DNA of 34,675 nt from Larix sibirica (lineage: Eukaryota > Streptophyta > Pinopsida > Pinales > Pinaceae), in contig NWUY0300017546.1 in NCBI GenBank assembly GCA_004151065.3, positions 17,644 to 52,318 on the forward strand. The letters are read 5' to 3'. Shown piece after piece: positions 31,220 to 34,675 of this stretch. Position numbers and translations under genes: made by a program. Positions within the stretch are counted from its first letter, which is position 1; the number at the start of each line of letters is the position of its first letter. The notes beneath the pieces are model-generated. The model was not told the DNA's origin, did no database searches, and saw nothing but the letters and a program-made list of their open reading frames with translations.

Positions 31220-32490
31220 ACCACATGAAGTTGTACATCAACTTCCTTAGACTGGAAAGAATCGACTGAGGAATATGAGAAAGTGAAAACCAGAAGACAG
31301 GAATTCCAGTGAGGACTGACTTCAACAGAACTAATCTTCCCCCAAGAGACAAGTGCCTGTAGGTCCAATTATTAATTCCTTTCTCATATTTTTGTATCAA
31401 CCACTACCAATCCTTTTTTCCATAGCCATTATGTTTTAAATAAAAACCCAAATATATGAATCCCATCTATAAGTCAGCCATTTGATAAGGTAGGAAAATA
31501 TAAATCCGTCATAAAGTTTCATCCTCCACTCCATTGCACAGGAAAGCATAATTGTTAATACTAATCTCCATACCAGATGCTACACAAAATAATGACACAA
31601 TCTCAGCAAAAACCTGCCATTCGTCCACAAAACCCACCCCAAACAACACTACATCATTAAAAAATAGAAGATGTGTTATGTAAATGAAAGCAACAAATAT
31701 GATACCCTTTATTTTACCATCCAATTTAGCCACATTAATAATCCTACTTAGTCCCTGAATGAATAAAATGAAGAGTAAAGGAGAGAGGGGGAAGCCCTAT
31801 TTGATACCCCTTCTACTAGAAAAGAAACATGTAGAAGCACCATTTATAAGAACATAGAAGTGTGCAGTAGACACGCATGCCATAATCCAAGTCACCATCA
31901 ATAAAGGAATCCCAATATGAACCAAAAGAAGTTTGAGGTACACCCAATTTACCCTATCATAAGATTTGACCATGTCCATTTTCAATATAAGAGAATCTAG
32001 ATTCTTAGTCGGAATTAAATGTAAGCATTCTTGAGTAATGCCTATAGCATCCAAGATTTTCTTGTTCCCCAAGAAACCAAACTATTCCTTTGACATAACA
32101 ACATCCAACTTAGGCTTCAATCTATTGGCAATAATTTCGGCAACGAGCTTATAGGCCAAGTTACAAAGAGCAATGGGCCTAAAGTCATTAAAGGATTCAA
32201 GCTTGTTGGTTTTAGGAATAAGAGTAAGAAAAGTGGAATTTAACCCACCAACCATATAACCCTCAACTCTAGAGAACTCTACCATCTACAAAATATCATC
32301 ATCCACTAAGTCAAAGAAATCCAAATAAAATTCAACAGGACACCCATCAGGGCCAGGACTCTTGTCCTTGGAAAAGTGTTTTAAAGCATATTCAATCCCC
32401 TTTAGAGTAACATTGTTACCCATATCCAACCCCTCCTCAACTAAGAAAAAAGAGGGGAGATGCTCAATCACCTTAAGTTGAAAAAACATG
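31220..32490 (-). pseudogene. LINE C reverse transcriptase (broken)
   Basis: Motifs in order along the minus strand: FSKDKSPGPDGCPVEFY (32489-32286 frame), LNSTFLTLIPKTNKL and FRPIALCNLAYKLVAEIIANRL (32285-32082), LILKMDMVKSYDRVNW and VLINGAST (32072-31797), stop then GFPLSPLLF, THLLFFNDVVLF (31733-31509), and NNWTYRHLSLGGRLVLLKSVL (31400-31218). The catalytic box, usually F/Y-x-D-D, reads FNDV, so the second Asp is lost. TAG stops fall at 32286, 32082 and 31797. Confidence 0.92.
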
Positions 32491-32909
32491 TCATTAGTCT
32501 TAGGATCCTTGAAAATTTTACTAAAATGTCTCTTTGCTGCTCCTTGAAGATAGTTTTGTGCATGTATAATAGAGCCATCCTCATCCCTAAGATCCTAGAT
32601 AGAATTAATATTCCTCCTATAGTTGGAATAACTATGGAAAAACCTGGTGTTGTTGTCCCCAAGAGCTACCTAAATGGCCCTACTCTTCAGGAGCCACGCC
32701 ATCTCTTCTTGTTTAAGAAGAAAGGATTTATGTCTCTCAAGATCCAACAGTTGAAGTTTGATGTCAGAGGAAAATATACCACTAGGATAGACACTGAAAA
32801 ACTTACGTATTTCAGCACCAATTCTCTCTAAATCAACTACATCTTTCTTTTTCTTATCCTTCTCCCACCTAACCACTTCCTTTTTAAGACACTTCAATTT
32901 ATATACCAA
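32468..32909 (-). pseudogene. LINE C linker between endonuclease and reverse transcriptase
   Basis: The frame 32909-32670 is charged and coiled-coil-like (LKKEVVRWEKDKKKKDVVDLERIG) and ends EEMAWLLKSRAI, the standard linker signature. It is followed, in another frame, by LGDNNTRFFHSYSNYRRNIN (~32670-32600), with a TAG before DLRDEDGSII. Confidence 0.85.
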
Positions 32910-33119
32910 TTGTTCAATAGGATTTAAATCCTAGGGAATAACACAAGAGACTCATTTACTTCTCACTAGAGGGCCAAAATTTTCATCCTCCAACCAAGAA
33001 TTATTAAATTTAAAAGGAAAATTTCAAGGAGCTTTTAAACCATCAACCTGAAGTATCATAGGAAAAATGATCAGATATGGTAGAATGAACAACCTAGGTT
33101 CTATATCGATGCAAAGGCA

Positions 33120-33680
33120 CTACCAAATCCTCCGACATTGCAAATATATCCAATCTCTTGCTAATCCCCCTATCCCTATACTTCCATTGAACCAAGTAGG
33201 ACCAATCTTTGCAAAAAGAACATCCACCAAATGGAATCTATTCAAAAGGTTTCTAAAAAAATCAGAGAGAGGATCTGGACGAGCAACAATAACCCAATAT
33301 TCAGAGCCATCTAAAGCGAAGTTCAAGTCTTCATCTAAGATCAAATTGTGTAAACTTAAAGTATTATCAGCTTCCAAGGAGGACCAAAAAACTTCCCTAT
33401 CTCTGTAAGGACTGTAACCATTCAAAATAGAGAGTGTTTGAGAGGAACCAAGAAAATTCCCTTCCAAAAAAATTCAACCTGCTACTTAAAAAGGTTTGAA
33501 AGAAGTTGATAAAGGATTCTAGCATGACAATAACCCTCCAGATAAACCAGAAGAACTAACAACGCACATTTCCCACCCAAATATGATTTTTGAAAAAGCA
33601 CCAATTGTAGTAAAGTCTTCACACATAATAGCTTTTGATCATCTGCCACCATGTGAAATATTTTTCTCCACACCAACAAT
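33120..33680 (-). pseudogene. LINE C endonuclease domain (5'-deleted, broken)
   Basis: In one frame the text reads WEMCVVSSSGLSGGLLSC, stop, NPLS, the SG-SGGLL-W-N motif. The 115-codon frame 33467-33120 continues with FLGSSQTLSILNGYSPYRDR, EDLNFALDGSEYWVIVARPDPLSDFF, FHLVDV and PTWFNGSIGIGG. The GGDLN box is degraded to DEDLN. The N-terminal Asn-Arg-Gly and Gln-Glu-Thr segments are missing. Confidence 0.85.
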
Positions 33681-33984
33681 CAAAGAATTTGGAAGTAAAA
33701 CATCATTACCCTTACCTACAATCGCCAAAACCAAAGACTGGCCACCCACAAAAGCCAACGACTGAGGAGGAGCTGCACCAAAGGAAGAGGTAAGAACATC
33801 GGTGTTGTAAACCCTCGACCGTGGATAGGGAAGAGGATTATGACATGGAAAACCACATTCCAAACTTGAGGAATTGGAAAACACTAAACCCACATGCATG
33901 GAAGGCTCATGGGGCGACATTGTGTGGAGAGACGGGCTGATTAGATGTTCCCTTTCCACCTGTCGCTCCCTTTTTCCTTGCCAT
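33640..33984 (-). pseudogene. LINE C ORF1 N-terminal remnant
   Basis: ATG at 33984 gives MARKKGATGGKGTSNQPV, a basic low-complexity start typical of LINE ORF1, then a TGA. A second frame (33959-33639, 106 codons) carries on with Ser/Pro-rich text (for example VLTSSFGAAPPQSLAFVGG) and runs up to the endonuclease part. No DUF4283 region or zinc knuckle is present, so several hundred codons appear to be deleted. Assignment rests on position more than on motifs. Confidence 0.5.
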
Positions 33985-34000
33985 ATGTCGACCAGAAAGA

Positions 34001-34626
34001 CCCGAAGAGACCACTGATGTTGGTCCCCTACAAATCAAATCAAAGGGATACAAAGGGACAAAATAACCAAATCAAACTACATAAGGACCACAAAAATAAA
34101 ATAAACATAGATCCAAAAAAATGACAGAAGAATCAACAAAAAACCAAGCTAACATGCCAAACTTGGGGATAAAAATTCTTAAAAAAAACAAAAAAAACCT
34201 AGCACTACCAAAAGCTGCTGCATCAATTAAAAACTTCCCACCTTTTAACTTGGTTGGTACTAGTTCGTTCGAGACAGACGTGTGGACTCCAAGAAATTTG
34301 CAACATCTTTCAGTAACATGCTAAGGTTTAACCTGCAAAAACTTCCACCTGATCATAAACCATTTTCCCTTCCTTATAATAATCTTCTTCATCATTATCA
34401 AATATCATTTTTAAATTTAATAAAATATAAAATTTAATTAAAATCCAATTTTCTATAATCAAATTAATTAAAAACATTATAAATGAAAAAAATGAAACTA
34501 AAACTCTAAAAATTATAAACCTTTATTATCAATGTGATACACATTCACAACACCTAATTTCATACACACCTATAACATCTAATTTCATCTGTAGTTACTA
34601 TATCATTTCATAAAAAAACTAATATA
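34001..34626. other. LINE C upstream part or flank, then AT-rich spacer
   Basis: From 34001 to about 34330 GC content is like that of LINE C and may be its 5' leader. From 34380 on the sequence is AT-rich with no recognisable feature. Confidence 0.4.
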
Positions 34627-34645
34627 TGTGTGTGTGTGTGTGTGT
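34627..34645. repeat. (TG)n microsatellite
   Basis: About nine TG units lie 30 bases from the window end. Confidence 0.9.
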
Positions 34646-34675
34646 TGGCGCACTTCTACTTCGACCAGGGTTCAG

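Larger units (their letters stand above)
29330..34000 (-). mobile_element. LINE C: degraded plant LINE on the minus strand
   Basis: Reading from 34000 leftwards, domains appear in LINE order: ORF1 start (MARKKG-, 33984), endonuclease (33680-33120), linker (32909-32468), reverse transcriptase (32490-31220), zf-RVT (30931-30300), RNase H (30100-29690), then a 3' trailer to an A-rich stretch near 29330-29340. Most reading frames are broken by single stops or shifts. The middle of ORF1 and the start of the endonuclease are absent. No target-site duplication was found. Confidence 0.9.

Noticed and set aside
25028-32288. Alternative genetic code or UAG recoding in the LINEs
   Set aside because: The same elements also carry TGA and TAA stops and many frameshifts, and TAG at former CAG or TGG codons is explained by deamination at methylated CHG sites.

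Overview
The window is nuclear DNA of a land plant, very AT-rich, with one probable intact host gene in 34.7 kb. The rest is decayed transposable elements and short tandem duplications. The sparse gene content and the deep decay of several LINEs would fit a large seed-plant genome, perhaps a gymnosperm. That placement is inferred from style, not from a diagnostic marker. The assembly has single unknown bases at 5102 and 19705 and a 503-base gap at 18169-18671.

Layout. (1) 1-1854: a two-exon gene on the plus strand for a small secreted protein resembling the TAPETUM DETERMINANT 1 (TPD1)-like family, followed by a 96-bp tandem duplication that also duplicates a poly(A) signal. (2) 1855-5500: AT-rich spacer with small tandem duplications and a CA/TG-rich degenerate repeat field. 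(3) 5500-9110: what looks like the non-coding 3' part of a Ty3/gypsy-type LTR retrotransposon. It holds several short-period duplications, a five-copy 44-bp array whose unit contains a perfectly conserved 8-bp-arm palindrome, a polypurine tract, and a 1083-bp TG...CA block that starts and ends with a 122-bp inverted repeat. (4) 9111-21290: AT-rich spacer with a four-copy 159-bp array, a ~540-bp duplication with a SINE inserted in one copy, other duplications, microsatellites and a second tRNA-like SINE. (5) 21290-27310, plus strand: a LINE endonuclease fragment (LINE A) running directly into a longer LINE (LINE B: ORF1, endonuclease, reverse transcriptase, zf-RVT, RNase H). (6) 27589-27830: a SINE with an exact 13-bp target-site duplication. 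(7) 29330-34000, minus strand: a third LINE (LINE C), broken but readable from ORF1 start to 3' end, with an apparent deletion between ORF1 and the endonuclease.

No operon-like or cooperative gene system is visible. The TPD1-like gene would be a secreted ligand candidate. The LINEs are full of stops and frameshifts and cannot be autonomous; many stops are TAG at positions where the family has Gln or Trp, as expected from cytosine deamination in methylated elements. The SINEs would depend on LINE machinery supplied elsewhere. The points most worth checking are the inverted-repeat LTR-like block, the palindrome array, the divergent TPD1-like gene and the head-to-tail LINE A/B junction.
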